Source: Hymenobacter rubripertinctus
GTDB lineage: Bacteria > Bacteroidota > Bacteroidia > Cytophagales > Hymenobacteraceae
Reading direction: 5' to 3'
DNA length: 43,988 nucleotides
Assembly (NCBI RefSeq): GCF_003583925.1
Contig: NZ_QYCN01000020.1
Span: 33,665-77,652, forward strand
Below the pieces are notes generated by a model. It ran no database searches, was not told where the DNA came from, and worked only from the letters and a program-made list of their open reading frames with translations. Below, piece after piece: positions 6,284 to 14,860 of this stretch. How positions within the stretch are numbered: position 1 is the stretch's first letter; each line of letters starts with the position of its first letter. The position numbers and the translations under genes are program-made.

Positions 6284-7684
6284 CTATTGGCTCTTGCCGC
6301 CCAGCTTAAACCGCAGAAACCCACCGGCTACCGACAGATACGGGTTTTGGGAAGTCAGGGCGCCTACCACGTCGCGGGTGCTGAGGCCGGCTTCGTAGAA
6401 CGAAGTGGTGAACGTGATGCCCAGCGGGATGCTCAGGCCGTAGCCCGCGCCGCCGGTCAGGCCACTGCTCAGGCGCACCCAGCGCACGGGTTTGTAGTCG
6501 AGACCGGCACCGATGAAGGGGGAGGTCAGGTTGCCGGCCACGCTGTTCAGGGGCAGGGTCACGTCGAGGCCGGCTTCAAAATACTCACTGATGCGCAGGC
6601 CCGCCCCGGCCCGCAGCTTGGTGGGCAAGTCGGCGCGACGCTCCTGGCCGGCCTGGTACTGAAACAGGCTGTCGGTGCCCGAGGCGAAGATTTCGGCGGC
6701 CTCTTTGATGAAATTGTAGCTCCCGATACCGCTGGAGTTGAGGCGCTTGAGCTTCTGGTCGTTGGCCGTGAGCAGGTTGCCGGTCCAGGTCAGGTGGCCC
6801 AGATCGGTGAGGGCCAGGCCCAGGCGCAGGGCCTTGCCCACCTCGGCGGCCAGGCCCAGATCAAAGCCGTGCCCCTCCCCGACCGGCTGGAGGCCCGAGC
6901 CGGTTTTGAGGTTGAAGCTGGGGTTGCTCCCCAGGCTACCGTAGTCGATAGCAAACACCGGCGACATGGAGCTGTAGGCCTGAATATTGCCCGGCTGCAC
7001 CCGGATATCGATGATGCCCACGCCCTGAATGTAGCGGTAGCCCGCCCCGCCCGAGAGCTTGAACAGGGGCTGGTCGATGAGGCGGGTGCCCCAGGCCAGG
7101 TTGAACTCGTTGAGGGCCGCGAACTGTATTTCGGTCCCGGCCAGCGCCTCGGATACCAGCGGAATGTTGCCGGTTGCCGCCGCCGTATAAACCGGGGCAT
7201 CGCGGCCCAGGAAGGCAATTTCGGCCGCGTTCTGGTTCAGCCCCACATGCCCGGCCGTGCGGATACGGTTGCTGATGGCCACGCCCCCGATAACGGGCAG
7301 CTGCACGGCCAGCCCAAACGTGGTGATGTCGGCGTTGAAGTTGGCCGCGTTGTCGGACGTAAATGCCCGGGCCAGGTCCTGCTTCTGAGCCAGCGGGAGG
7401 CTTTCGTTGGTGTTATACACGAATTTGCGCAGCTGCTGGCGCGTGAGCGAGCGGGAGCTGAAGCCGGCCCCCACCTCGCCAATAGTGAAGGCGACCGTGG
7501 CCCCGCCCACCCGCCCCAGGTTGGCCGGGTTGATGCCGATAGCCTGGTAGTCGGAGGCAAACGTGGTGGCCACTCCACCCCGGCCAGTGGCCGTGAAGTT
7601 GCTCAGCTCATTCTGGGCCAGCCCGGCAACGGGCAGCGCCAGCAGGCCGGTGGCGGTCAGGAGCAACGGCAAAAAACGGTTCAT
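6284..7684 (-). CDS. DUF5723 family outer-membrane beta-barrel protein
   Basis: This 466-residue protein has a signal peptide (MNRFLPLLLTATGLLALPVAGLAQ). It then has the DUF5723 opening: a DYQAIGINPANLG motif near residue 45, which resembles the N-terminal plug of FadL-like transporters. The remainder alternates short amphipathic strands typical of a barrel (EAGLDVTLPLN, FIGAGLDYKPVRWVRLSSGL, SVAGGFLRFKLGG), ending in a hydrophobic strand. Members are probably outer-membrane proteins of Bacteroidota with unknown cargo. The ATG at 7684 begins the signal peptide. A TATCTTTG box lies 47 bases upstream in the 75-base gap shared with divergent meaB. Confidence 0.8.
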   Translation of the reverse strand: MNRFLPLLLTATGLLALPVAGLAQNELSNFTATGRGGVATTFASDYQAIGINPANLGRVGGATVAFTIGEVGAGFSSRSLTRQQLRKFVYNTNESLPLAQKQDLARAFTSDNAANFNADITTFGLAVQLPVIGGVAISNRIRTAGHVGLNQNAAEIAFLGRDAPVYTAAATGNIPLVSEALAGTEIQFAALNEFNLAWGTRLIDQPLFKLSGGAGYRYIQGVGIIDIRVQPGNIQAYSSMSPVFAIDYGSLGSNPSFNLKTGSGLQPVGEGHGFDLGLAAEVGKALRLGLALTDLGHLTWTGNLLTANDQKLKRLNSSGIGSYNFIKEAAEIFASGTDSLFQYQAGQERRADLPTKLRAGAGLRISEYFEAGLDVTLPLNSVAGNLTSPFIGAGLDYKPVRWVRLSSGLTGGAGYGLSIPLGITFTTSFYEAGLSTRDVVGALTSQNPYLSVAGGFLRFKLGGKSQ

Positions 7685-7730
7685 AGGCAGAAATTGAGGC
7701 GCAGGCCGTAGCTTGCGCAGCTAGCGGCGC

Positions 7731-7738
7731 CAAAGATA
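7731..7738 (-). promoter_or_regulatory. Putative -7 box TATCTTTG for the DUF5723 gene
   Basis: TATCTTTG on the minus strand matches TAnnTTTG in the gap shared with divergent meaB. No clear -33 TTG was found at the usual distance. Confidence 0.4.
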
Positions 7739-7759
7739 ACGCCCCATTCCGCTTCCCCC

Positions 7760-8737
7760 GTGCCCAGACGCTTTTCCGCTTCCGAATACATTGATGGCAT
7801 CCTGGCCGGCAACCGCGTGCTGCTGAGCCGGGCCATTACGCTGGTCGAGAGCACGCTGCCTTCGGATCAGGCGCTGGCCCAGCAGGTGCTGGATGCGGTG
7901 CTGCCCCACGCGGGCCGCTCGGTGCGGGTGGGCATTACGGGGGTACCGGGCGTGGGCAAAAGCACGTTTATTGAGGCCCTGGGCCTGCATCTGGTGCGCG
8001 AGCGGGGCCACCATCTGGCCGTGCTGGCCGTGGACCCCACCAGCCAGCGCAGCGGCGGCAGCATCCTGGGCGACAAAACCCGCATGAACGAGCTGGCCGC
8101 CCACCCCCGGGCCTTCATCCGCCCCTCGCCGGCCGGCCGGAGCCTGGGCGGCGTCACGCGCAGCACCCGCGAGGCCCTGGTACTCTGCGAAGCGGCGGGC
8201 CACGACGTGATTTTCGTGGAAACCGTGGGCGTGGGCCAGAGCGAAACCGCCGTGCACGGCATGGTCGATTTCTTCCTGCTGCTGATGCTGGCCGGAGCCG
8301 GCGACGAGCTCCAGGGCATCAAAAAAGGCATCATGGAAATGGCCGATGCCATCACCATCACCAAGGCCGACGGCGGCAACGAGCTGGCCGCCCGCCGGGC
8401 CCGGGCCGAGTACCAGAATGCGCTGCACCTGTTTCCGCTGGCTCCCTCGCAATGGAGCCCCGAGGTCACCATCAGCTCGGCCCTCACGGGCCAGGGCGTG
8501 CCCGAGGTGTGGCAGGTGCTGGAAAAATACGTGGCCCAAACCCAGGAAAACGGCTACTTCGCCCAGCGTCGCCAGGAGCAGAACCTGCACTGGCTCCACG
8601 AAACCATCCGCCAGAGCCTGGAAGCGCAGTTTTACGCCCGCCCCGCCGTGCGCGAACGGCTGGCCGCCGTGGAACAGGCCGTGCGCGAGGGGCGCCAGTC
8701 GGCCTTCGGGGCGGCCGGGGAATTGCTGGAGTTGTAA
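7760..8737 (+). CDS. meaB: Methylmalonyl-CoA mutase-associated GTPase MeaB
   Basis: This 325-residue G3E-type GTPase has an N-terminal helix (SEYIDGILAGNRVLLSRAITLVES) and then the Walker A loop GVPGVGKST (residues 61-69). VDPTSQRSGGSILGDKTRM and FIRPSPAGRSLGGVT are diagnostic for MeaB/ArgK, followed by the switch VETVGVGQSE and base-recognition TKADGGNE. MeaB loads and protects adenosylcobalamin on methylmalonyl-CoA mutase, which interconverts methylmalonyl-CoA and succinyl-CoA. The mutase genes are not in this window, but an acyl-CoA carboxylase subunit is (27091-28719). The start is GTG at 7760; no better start is seen upstream. The stop lies inside a TTGTAAGGG repeat. Confidence 0.95.
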   Translation: MPRRFSASEYIDGILAGNRVLLSRAITLVESTLPSDQALAQQVLDAVLPHAGRSVRVGITGVPGVGKSTFIEALGLHLVRERGHHLAVLAVDPTSQRSGGSILGDKTRMNELAAHPRAFIRPSPAGRSLGGVTRSTREALVLCEAAGHDVIFVETVGVGQSETAVHGMVDFFLLLMLAGAGDELQGIKKGIMEMADAITITKADGGNELAARRARAEYQNALHLFPLAPSQWSPEVTISSALTGQGVPEVWQVLEKYVAQTQENGYFAQRRQEQNLHWLHETIRQSLEAQFYARPAVRERLAAVEQAVREGRQSAFGAAGELLEL

Positions 8738-8755
8738 GGGTTGTAAGGGTTGTAG
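8732..8755 (+). repeat. TTGTAAGGG nonamer repeat spanning the meaB stop codon
   Basis: Two perfect TTGTAAGGG units plus TTGTAG. The first unit contains the TAA stop of meaB (8735-8737). The repeat runs straight into the palindrome at 8752-8863. Confidence 0.85.
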
Positions 8756-8863
8756 CGCGAACGTCCGTTTCGCGACGAGCAAAGCGGGTATCCGAGACCG
8801 GACCAGACGAATCCGACGCGGGGGAACTCGCTTTGCTCGTCGCGAAACGGACGTTCGCGCTAC
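8752..8863. terminator. 35-bp perfect palindrome between convergent meaB and DUF5916 genes
   Basis: The arms 8752-8786 and 8829-8863 are exact complements starting GTAGCGCGAACGTCCG, with a 42-base loop. The right arm ends eight bases before the stop of the minus-strand gene, so one structure can serve both gene ends. Its arm sequence (CGCGAACGTCCGTTTCGCGA) is unrelated to the GTCATTCTGAGC family. Confidence 0.8.
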
Positions 8864-8870
8864 GTGCCCT

Positions 8871-11474
8871 CTACCCCCGCTTCGGGCGCAGCATCAGGTA
8901 ATCGAGATAGTAGAGGATTTTGATGGACACGTTGTTGTTGTGGGGCGTGTTGATGGTGTTGCTCAGGTTGCTGAAGTAGAGCGGCGTGGCTTCGTTGGCT
9001 TCCAGGAACGAGGAGCCCGCGTTTTTCCAGACGATGCTCACCTGGGAGCCCGGCGCGAACCACCACGCGTACACTGCGTCCACGTTGAAGGCGTTGAACG
9101 TGTTGTCGCGGTTGCGGCGGTAGTCCACCAGGGTTTCCTCCCCGTTCGGGCTCAGGCGGGCAAAGTCGCGGTAGTTCACGGTGCTGGTGTAGTGGCGGGT
9201 GCGAATGGTGAGCGACATGCGGTTATTGAACGTGTAGCCCCCCGACAGCGTGTTGATGACCGTGACCACCCGGCGGCGGCCCAATAGCACATCGTCGGGG
9301 TACTGGCGGCGGAAGCCGGCATCGGCGACATATTCGTTGTCGAGGCCGCCATTCACGTAGCCGATCTGGTTTTCGCGCAGGCTCCAGCTGAGGTTGTAGC
9401 GGAAGTTGAGCTGGTTGCTGACGCGGTAGCGGGGCGAAATGCCCCAGTTGTAGCTCATGCGGCGCGGGCGCGGCAGGCGCTCGTCCTGGGCGGACCCGCG
9501 CACGCCCGCGTTCAGGTCCAGGGCCAGCTTTTTGCGGTAATCCGAGTACAGAAAGCCGCCCAGACCAGCGTTGGCCGGCACCCGCACGTAGTAGTTGCCC
9601 AGCGGGTACTGACGGGGCTCGTAGTAGTCGTGGGTCACCGGGTTGAGGTCGAAGTTGACGCCCGTCGTGAGGAAGCTTTTGGTGAAGGTAGTGCTGGCCT
9701 CCCCGGAGATATTCGCGTTCTGGTAGCGGGTAGGCTTGTAGAGCAACGAGTGGCTCAGCCCGACCCAGGATCTGAAATTGTTCACCTTCCAGAACGGATT
9801 GTACTTGTTGTAGCTCAGGCTGGCGTACTGGGAGATGTTGTTGTTGCCGAACAGGATGCCCAGGTCGTTGGGATTGTAGGTATCCGACTCGATGCCCTGG
9901 CCCACGTTCCAGGTGAGGTTGCCGCTGATTTTGCTGACACCGATCTGGTACTTATAGCCGTTCTGGTCATCGATGGGCGTTTCGGAGCCGAAGGTGGTGC
10001 CCCGGCGGCGCGAGTACACCACCCGCCCGTCCACGGCGTAGGAGTTCTGCTTGTTGGCAAAGCGGAACAGGCCGCCCGTCACGTTGGCATCGTAGGTGCT
10101 GCCCCAGCGCGTGACGTTGGTGTTGATGAGCGAGACGTAGGAGTTGTTTTTCAGGCTCTGATCCAGCACCATAATGTTGTAGTTGCTGAAAGGCTGAGTG
10201 AGCACCTCCCGCTCGCGCCCGTCCACCGAGTCACGCACGGTGGCGTACACGTCGTTGCTCAGGGCGTTGAACACCCCGATGCCCAGCCCTTTGCTGGTAC
10301 GGCCCGATATTTTGGTGGCGTTGAGCAGGCGCGTCACGCCGGGGTTGCTCACCACTGCTTCGCCCGGCCGCCGCTGGCCGTCGGGGGCCATTTTGCCGGC
10401 CCGCAGCTGGCCCCGCACGCCCCCGAACCCGATGGGCTGGGCGCCCACGCGCCGCGAGTAAAACAGGTCGCCTTTGTTGAACAGCTCAGTGCCTTCGGTG
10501 AAGAACTGCCGGTTCTCCTGAAACTGCACCTCGAAGGGCGAGAGGTTGAGTACCTGGTTGTCGCTCTGCACCTGCCCAAAATCGGGCACCAGCGTGGCAT
10601 CCAGGGTAAAGCTCTCATTGATGCCCCACTTCACGTCGGCCCCGCCGTTGAAGCTGGTGCTGCTGTTGCGGGTGCCCTGCTCGTTGTAGGGGTAGTGGTT
10701 CACGTAGCCCGACACGTAGGGCGTGAGCGAGAGGCGCAGCGGGGGCTTGATGTCGCGCAGGCCCTTGAGTTCCCCCCACTGGTTGACGAACCCATCCACG
10801 GCAGGCTTCACCTCGTTCCAGAAGAAGGCCTGGTTGTCGCGCTTGCGCTGGCGCATAAAGTTCAGGCCCCAGAGCTGCTCGGCCGCTTTGCTGAAGCGGA
10901 TGGCCGAGTACGGAATCCGCATTTCGGCCACCCAGTCGGTGCCGCGCAGGGCCGTGCGCGATTCCCACACGGCGTTCCAGTTGAAATCCTCGCCCCCGGC
11001 CGGCGAGTAGCGCGCGTCGCTCTGCACGCCGCCGGTGCTCACGAAGAAGCCGTAGCCGTTGATTTTATCGTGGTAGGTATCGAGGAAAATCCCGAAGAAA
11101 TCGGTGTTGCCGAAGTCGTCGCGGGCCGTGAGCTCGCGCATGATGGAGTCCGGCGACACGTCGTGCATGATGGCCCCGATGTAGAGGTTGGCATCGTCGT
11201 AGAGCACGCGCACTTCGGTGGGGTGCTTCTCGTGGGGACCGGGGTTGGGCCGGTTCTGAATGAAGTCGGTGGCCAGCGGGGCCTGCTGCCAGATGGCCTC
11301 GTCGAGCTGTCCATCGAGCTTGATGCTTTCCGTGATGCGCAGGGCCTGGAGCTGGCGCTTGGGAGCCGGCACGGCCGCCGCCGCCGCCGTAGCTGCCGTC
11401 GTCGTCGACTGGGCACGGGCCGGACCAGCCAGCAGCGCACTCATCAGGACTAAGAGAATCCAATAATACTTCAC
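8871..11474 (-). CDS. DUF5916 protein with carbohydrate-binding (CBM9-like) domain
   Basis: About 867 residues from a GTG at 11474, which gives a good signal peptide (KYYWILLVLMSALLAGPARAQ). The first 250 residues form a family 9-type carbohydrate-binding domain (LDGQLDEAIWQQAP, EVRVLYDDANLYIGAIMHD, FFGIFLDTYHDKINGYGFFV). The rest fits DUF5916: FEVQFQENRQFFTEGTELF, then many beta-barrel-like strands. These proteins are common in Bacteroidota and are thought to sit in the outer membrane; the function is unknown. An ATG ten codons further in (11444) is a weaker start. A 35-bp palindrome follows the stop. Nothing else is recognisable in 11475-11631 upstream. Confidence 0.8.
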   Translation of the reverse strand: MKYYWILLVLMSALLAGPARAQSTTTAATAAAAAVPAPKRQLQALRITESIKLDGQLDEAIWQQAPLATDFIQNRPNPGPHEKHPTEVRVLYDDANLYIGAIMHDVSPDSIMRELTARDDFGNTDFFGIFLDTYHDKINGYGFFVSTGGVQSDARYSPAGGEDFNWNAVWESRTALRGTDWVAEMRIPYSAIRFSKAAEQLWGLNFMRQRKRDNQAFFWNEVKPAVDGFVNQWGELKGLRDIKPPLRLSLTPYVSGYVNHYPYNEQGTRNSSTSFNGGADVKWGINESFTLDATLVPDFGQVQSDNQVLNLSPFEVQFQENRQFFTEGTELFNKGDLFYSRRVGAQPIGFGGVRGQLRAGKMAPDGQRRPGEAVVSNPGVTRLLNATKISGRTSKGLGIGVFNALSNDVYATVRDSVDGREREVLTQPFSNYNIMVLDQSLKNNSYVSLINTNVTRWGSTYDANVTGGLFRFANKQNSYAVDGRVVYSRRRGTTFGSETPIDDQNGYKYQIGVSKISGNLTWNVGQGIESDTYNPNDLGILFGNNNISQYASLSYNKYNPFWKVNNFRSWVGLSHSLLYKPTRYQNANISGEASTTFTKSFLTTGVNFDLNPVTHDYYEPRQYPLGNYYVRVPANAGLGGFLYSDYRKKLALDLNAGVRGSAQDERLPRPRRMSYNWGISPRYRVSNQLNFRYNLSWSLRENQIGYVNGGLDNEYVADAGFRRQYPDDVLLGRRRVVTVINTLSGGYTFNNRMSLTIRTRHYTSTVNYRDFARLSPNGEETLVDYRRNRDNTFNAFNVDAVYAWWFAPGSQVSIVWKNAGSSFLEANEATPLYFSNLSNTINTPHNNNVSIKILYYLDYLMLRPKRG

Positions 11475-11631
11475 AACACAACGGGTAAAATGATCTAACA
11501 AATGGATGGGGCAAGTGCAGGAGGCAGCGCGCCGGGCCGTGAAGAGGAGCACGGACCGGCCGGAAAAACGGGCATTATGCCGCCATAGATGCGGTCGAAA
11601 CCGCAACCGTTGCCTCACTTCACAGAATCTT

Positions 11632-11679
11632 CCCAACTAAAGCCGGCCGCCGTTGCAGCGGCGGCCGGCTTTAGTTGGG
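11632..11679 (-). terminator. 21-bp perfect hairpin terminating the blaI-M56 operon
   Basis: The arms 11632-11652 and 11659-11679 pair perfectly (CCCAACTAAAGCCGGCCGCCG) around a six-base loop. It starts five bases after the stop of the M56 gene on the minus strand. The stem is very GC-rich with an A/T segment and no long T-tract. Confidence 0.8.
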
Positions 11680-11684
11680 CATAC

Positions 11685-14261
11685 TCACTCGCTCACGGAA
11701 ATCTGGATGTTGCGCTGCGTTTTGCCGCTGCTATCGGACTCCACGTCCAGCATCTGCCGGTACTTGGCGGCCAGAGTGGCCGACTGCTTTTTGCCGTTTA
11801 CCACCAAGCCCTGCTCGTCGAGCTGAAATTGGAAGGCTTTGTCCTTGGCTCCCAGCACCCCATCGCGGCGCAGCTCACTCCGGATGGCGTCGGAGTCGAC
11901 GCGGGGGGGCATGGGGGGCGCGGGTAGGGCGGCGGGCGTGGGCGGTACCGGGGGCACGCCCGGAGTACGCGGAGCGCGGGGAGCCGGCGGCAGGGGCGGC
12001 ACCGGCGGCATTACCCGGCCGCTGCTGCTGGTAGTCGTACCTGCGGTTTGGTAACTCAGGTTGTAGTTTCCCTTGAGCGACCGGCCCTGCTGCTGCTCCA
12101 CCAGGCGCAGATACTTCTGCTGGGCGGCGGCGGACTGCTTAGCGCCGTTTACCGTCAAATCCGTTCTGGACAGCGCGAACTGGAGGTTGTTGGCGCTCTT
12201 GATAATACCATCCTGGCGCAGCTCCCGCAGCAACACTTCGATGGTTTTGTCGTGGCGGACCTGCTCCTCATCGCGCCGGGCCTGGTCGGCGTCGCGGCGC
12301 ATCTGGTCGGCGTCGCGACGGGCCTGCTGCTGGTCGCGGCGGGCCTGGTCGGCATCCCGGCGCGCCTGGTCGGCGTCGCGGCGGGCCTGTTGCTGGGCTT
12401 CGCGAACATCCTGCTCGATATCGCGGCGGCGCTCTTCCGCGTCCTCGCGCTGCTCCTGCTGCTGCTGGCGCAGATCCTGGAGCGCCTCCTGAATCCGCTC
12501 CCGCTCCTCGTCGGTTTTGGCGGTTTTAGCTTCTTCGCGCAGTTGCGCCTCCGCCTGCTCAAGGGCTTTTTGGGTGATGCCATTGATGTCGATGCCGCCC
12601 ACGGCGTTGCGGGCTTCCGCCTGGGCCAGGGCCGAAAGTTCCTGGGCATCGGCCGCGCTGGAGTGGCGGCCGCTCAGGGCCGCCCGGCTCAGGCGCAACG
12701 CCAGCTCTTCCATGCGCTGCTCAGGGTCGGCGGCAGCTTTTGGGCTCAACCCGGCCGGGCCGGCCAGCTGCACCACCTCTACCTGCTCGCCCTTTTTGCG
12801 GGCCGGCGCTATTTCAATCTGCTCGCCGTTCACGTATAGTTCCGTCAGACGGCCTTTTTTGTCGCGCTTGATGATGACCGTGCCCGGTTCCCCCGCAGCC
12901 CCGTTGTGGCCCCGGCGGCCGGCCCTCGACCAGCGCATGAGCTGGGGCGCCCGGCTCGTGTCGAAGCTCACCGGAGTGGCTCCAATGCGGCCCTGGGCCT
13001 GTCCATCAGCCGAAATACTGAGGATGCTCAACGGCTCCTGAGCCCAGGGGCGGGCGGCCAACTCGTCTTCCGTTGTCAGCACTGCGGGCGCAAATTCCGG
13101 GTTTTCGGTTGTGTCGGGGAAAGCGTCGGCGGCTTCCAGCTGCCGCACGCGGGCCTCCGGGGCCGATGCCTGCGGCCGGGCCAGGGCCACGGCCGTGCTC
13201 AGCACTACCAGGCCCACCAGTACCACGCAGGCGGCCATGAAGCCTTCGGCGAACGTGGGCATCTGCCGGCCCTGCACCAGTCGCCGGATGCGGCCCAGCA
13301 CGGAGCCATCGGGTCCGAGGGCCGACAGGGCCAGCCCCACGCCCGTGGGTTCGGGAGCCGCGCTCAGCTCGGCCAGAGCTGCCAGGGCGCGGGCCACCGT
13401 GAGCGGGTTGCCCCCGATCAGGGCCGTGGCCGCGTCGTCGCAGCAGTTTTCGCGCTCGGTCCGCAGGCAGGCCGACATAAACCACACGCCCGGATGGTAA
13501 AAGAGGACGGTTTCGGCAACTGCCTGCAACAGGTTCAGCAGGTAGTCGCGGCGCTGCACGTGGGCCAGCTCGTGGGCCAGAATGGCTTCCAGATACGCCG
13601 TACCCAGGCCCGTAACGGTACCCAGCGGCAGCAGCACTACCGGCCGCAAGTGGCCTACTACTACCGGCACCTTCACCAGGGCCGATTCGAGTAGCTCGAC
13701 CTTCTGGCGCAGACCAGCGCGGTCGGCCAGCACGGCCAGCCGCTGCTGCCACTCCTGGGCCAGGGGCTGCACCCGGTAGCGCCGCAGGCGCTGCACGTAG
13801 GCTAGTCCGCCCAGCAGGCGCAGCACCATCACCAGCAAGCCCATCAGCCAGACCGTAACCAGCAGGGGCAGGTTGGCATCGAAGTAGCGCGTCCAGGCCT
13901 GCTGCCAGGAAGCCGCCGCCGAAGCTGGCTCCGCCGGATTAGCCGCCCAGATGGCTTCTGGTTCGCCAATGGGGGTAGCCGGGGCCGGCGCGTCAGCGGC
14001 CTGGTAGGCCGTGAGCGTGGTGGTAGCGGGGGCCAGCGGCTGGTAGTAGTAGCGCACGAAGGTGACCCCGGTTAGTACCAGCAGCACCAGCAGCGCGGCC
14101 GAAGCGGTGCGGTAGCGCACCTGGGCCGAATGCTGGCGCAGTAGCAGCAGCAAACCGGCCAGCAGCAGCGCCACCACGGCCCCCTGCCAGAGCGAGTGGA
14201 CCAGTGTCCAGCCCAGGGCCCGGATCAGGGCCGGCGGAAGTAGTTGTTCGAGCCAGTTCAT
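11685..14261 (-). CDS. M56 family metallopeptidase (BlaR1-like) with coiled coil and duplicated C-terminal domain
   Basis: In this 858-residue protein the N-terminal half is a BlaR1/MecR1-type membrane protease: helices near 14-40, 54-72, 130-155 and 340-362, with the zinc motif HELAH at 230-234 and the later ERENCCDDAA. No penicillin-binding sensor domain follows. Instead residues about 614-670 are a charged seven-residue repeat (DADQARR and variants), likely a coiled coil. After it come two related copies of a 70-residue unit (672-742 and 788-858), joined by a Pro-rich linker. Both units carry a DG(I/V) turn, a QF-x-L strand and VNG-x-KQSA. It overlaps blaI by four bases (ATGA), implying translational coupling. 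By analogy with BlaR1 it probably cleaves BlaI in response to an envelope signal; that signal is unknown. Confidence 0.88.
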   Translation of the reverse strand: MNWLEQLLPPALIRALGWTLVHSLWQGAVVALLLAGLLLLLRQHSAQVRYRTASAALLVLLVLTGVTFVRYYYQPLAPATTTLTAYQAADAPAPATPIGEPEAIWAANPAEPASAAASWQQAWTRYFDANLPLLVTVWLMGLLVMVLRLLGGLAYVQRLRRYRVQPLAQEWQQRLAVLADRAGLRQKVELLESALVKVPVVVGHLRPVVLLPLGTVTGLGTAYLEAILAHELAHVQRRDYLLNLLQAVAETVLFYHPGVWFMSACLRTERENCCDDAATALIGGNPLTVARALAALAELSAAPEPTGVGLALSALGPDGSVLGRIRRLVQGRQMPTFAEGFMAACVVLVGLVVLSTAVALARPQASAPEARVRQLEAADAFPDTTENPEFAPAVLTTEDELAARPWAQEPLSILSISADGQAQGRIGATPVSFDTSRAPQLMRWSRAGRRGHNGAAGEPGTVIIKRDKKGRLTELYVNGEQIEIAPARKKGEQVEVVQLAGPAGLSPKAAADPEQRMEELALRLSRAALSGRHSSAADAQELSALAQAEARNAVGGIDINGITQKALEQAEAQLREEAKTAKTDEERERIQEALQDLRQQQQEQREDAEERRRDIEQDVREAQQQARRDADQARRDADQARRDQQQARRDADQMRRDADQARRDEEQVRHDKTIEVLLRELRQDGIIKSANNLQFALSRTDLTVNGAKQSAAAQQKYLRLVEQQQGRSLKGNYNLSYQTAGTTTSSSGRVMPPVPPLPPAPRAPRTPGVPPVPPTPAALPAPPMPPRVDSDAIRSELRRDGVLGAKDKAFQFQLDEQGLVVNGKKQSATLAAKYRQMLDVESDSSGKTQRNIQISVSE

Positions 14262-14677
14262 CGCGTGGGGTCGGTTGAGGGTGGAGTGGTATCGTTCTGA
14301 ATCTCGATGTCGTTAAGCAGGCGGCGAATCTGGGCCAGTTCCTCGCGGGAGGTGCGGCGGTTGCCCAGCGCCTGCATCACCAGCTTCATGGCCGAGCCGC
14401 CGAAGGCCGCATCCACGAACTTATCGAGCAGCAGCCCCTGGGTTTCTTCCTCGCGCACTCCTGCCCGGTACACATGGGTGCGGGCGTCGTCCTCGCGCAG
14501 GGCCAGGCCTTTATCGAGCATGAGCTGGAGCAGCTTGAGGGTGGTGGTGTAGCCGACGTCGCGCTTGCGGCTCAGCTCGTCGTTCACGAACCGGACGGTG
14601 CTCGGGCCGTGCTGCCAGAGAACCTGGAGAATTTCCAGCTCCGATTCGGTGGGCTTGGGCAGGGGTTTCTTAGTCAT
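14258..14677 (-). CDS. blaI: BlaI/MecI/CopY family transcriptional repressor
   Basis: This 139-residue winged-helix repressor has the family pattern LPKPTESELEILQVLWQHG, then VNDELSRKRDVGYTTTLKLLQLMLDKGLA (recognition helix and wing) and REDDARTHVYRAGV. The C-terminal dimer and cleavage region follows (LLLDKFVDAAFGGSAMKLVMQAL). Such repressors bind paired dyads as dimers and are removed by proteolysis by the M56 partner, which is encoded immediately downstream with an ATGA overlap. Three TACGA-N6-TCGTA dyads and a consensus promoter lie upstream, so autoregulation is likely. Targets beyond its own operon are unknown. Confidence 0.95.
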   Translation of the reverse strand: MTKKPLPKPTESELEILQVLWQHGPSTVRFVNDELSRKRDVGYTTTLKLLQLMLDKGLALREDDARTHVYRAGVREEETQGLLLDKFVDAAFGGSAMKLVMQALGNRRTSREELAQIRRLLNDIEIQNDTTPPSTDPTR

Positions 14678-14698
14678 TGTGGGTCAGCCAATAAAAGG

Positions 14699-14714
14699 TA
14701 CGACAATGTTCGTA
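14699..14714. promoter_or_regulatory. BlaI operator 1 (TACGA-N6-TCGTA)
   Basis: A five-base dyad with six-base spacer, 22 bases before the blaI start. It covers the expected transcription start of the promoter at 14718-14747. It shares its arms exactly with the two other dyads. Confidence 0.75.
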
Positions 14715-14717
14715 CTT

Positions 14718-14747
14718 CAAACATATACGAAATATGTCGTAGATCAA
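14718..14747 (-). promoter_or_regulatory. blaI promoter (TTG-N19-TATGTTTG)
   Basis: On the minus strand TTG (14747-14745) is followed by 19 bases and then TATGTTTG (14725-14718). This matches the Bacteroidota consensus TTG-N19-TAnnTTTG in both boxes and spacing. Transcription should start near 14711-14713, inside operator 1. Operator 2 fills most of the spacer. Confidence 0.75.
14726..14741. promoter_or_regulatory. BlaI operator 2 (TACGA-N6-TCGTA) in the promoter spacer
   Basis: This dyad lies between the -33 and -7 boxes, so a bound repressor would exclude RNA polymerase. Confidence 0.75.
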
Positions 14748-14756
14748 AATATATCG

Positions 14757-14772
14757 TACGAAACAATTCGTA
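14757..14772. promoter_or_regulatory. BlaI operator 3 (TACGA-N6-TCGTA) upstream of the promoter
   Basis: The third exact dyad starts 31 bases from operator 2 and lies upstream of the -33 box. It is about 90 bases downstream of the stop of the DUF4097 gene. Confidence 0.7.
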
Positions 14773-14860
14773 TAAACTAAAAAAACCTCTTTCACTCTCT
14801 CGAACGGCCCTTCCTCCTGGCTCGCCTTCTTCCCCTTGCAGTTCCGAATTCCGGCCAGCC

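Noticed and set aside
6224..7711. 495-codon plus-strand frame over the DUF5723 gene
   Set aside because: Antisense shadow with low-complexity composition (Gly, Ala, Gln, Val) and no recognisable domain; the minus-strand frame has a signal peptide and barrel strands.
12250..12420. DNA repeat inside the M56 gene
   Set aside because: The repetition reflects the DADQARR protein coiled coil and stays in frame, so it is a protein-level feature rather than a separate repeat element.
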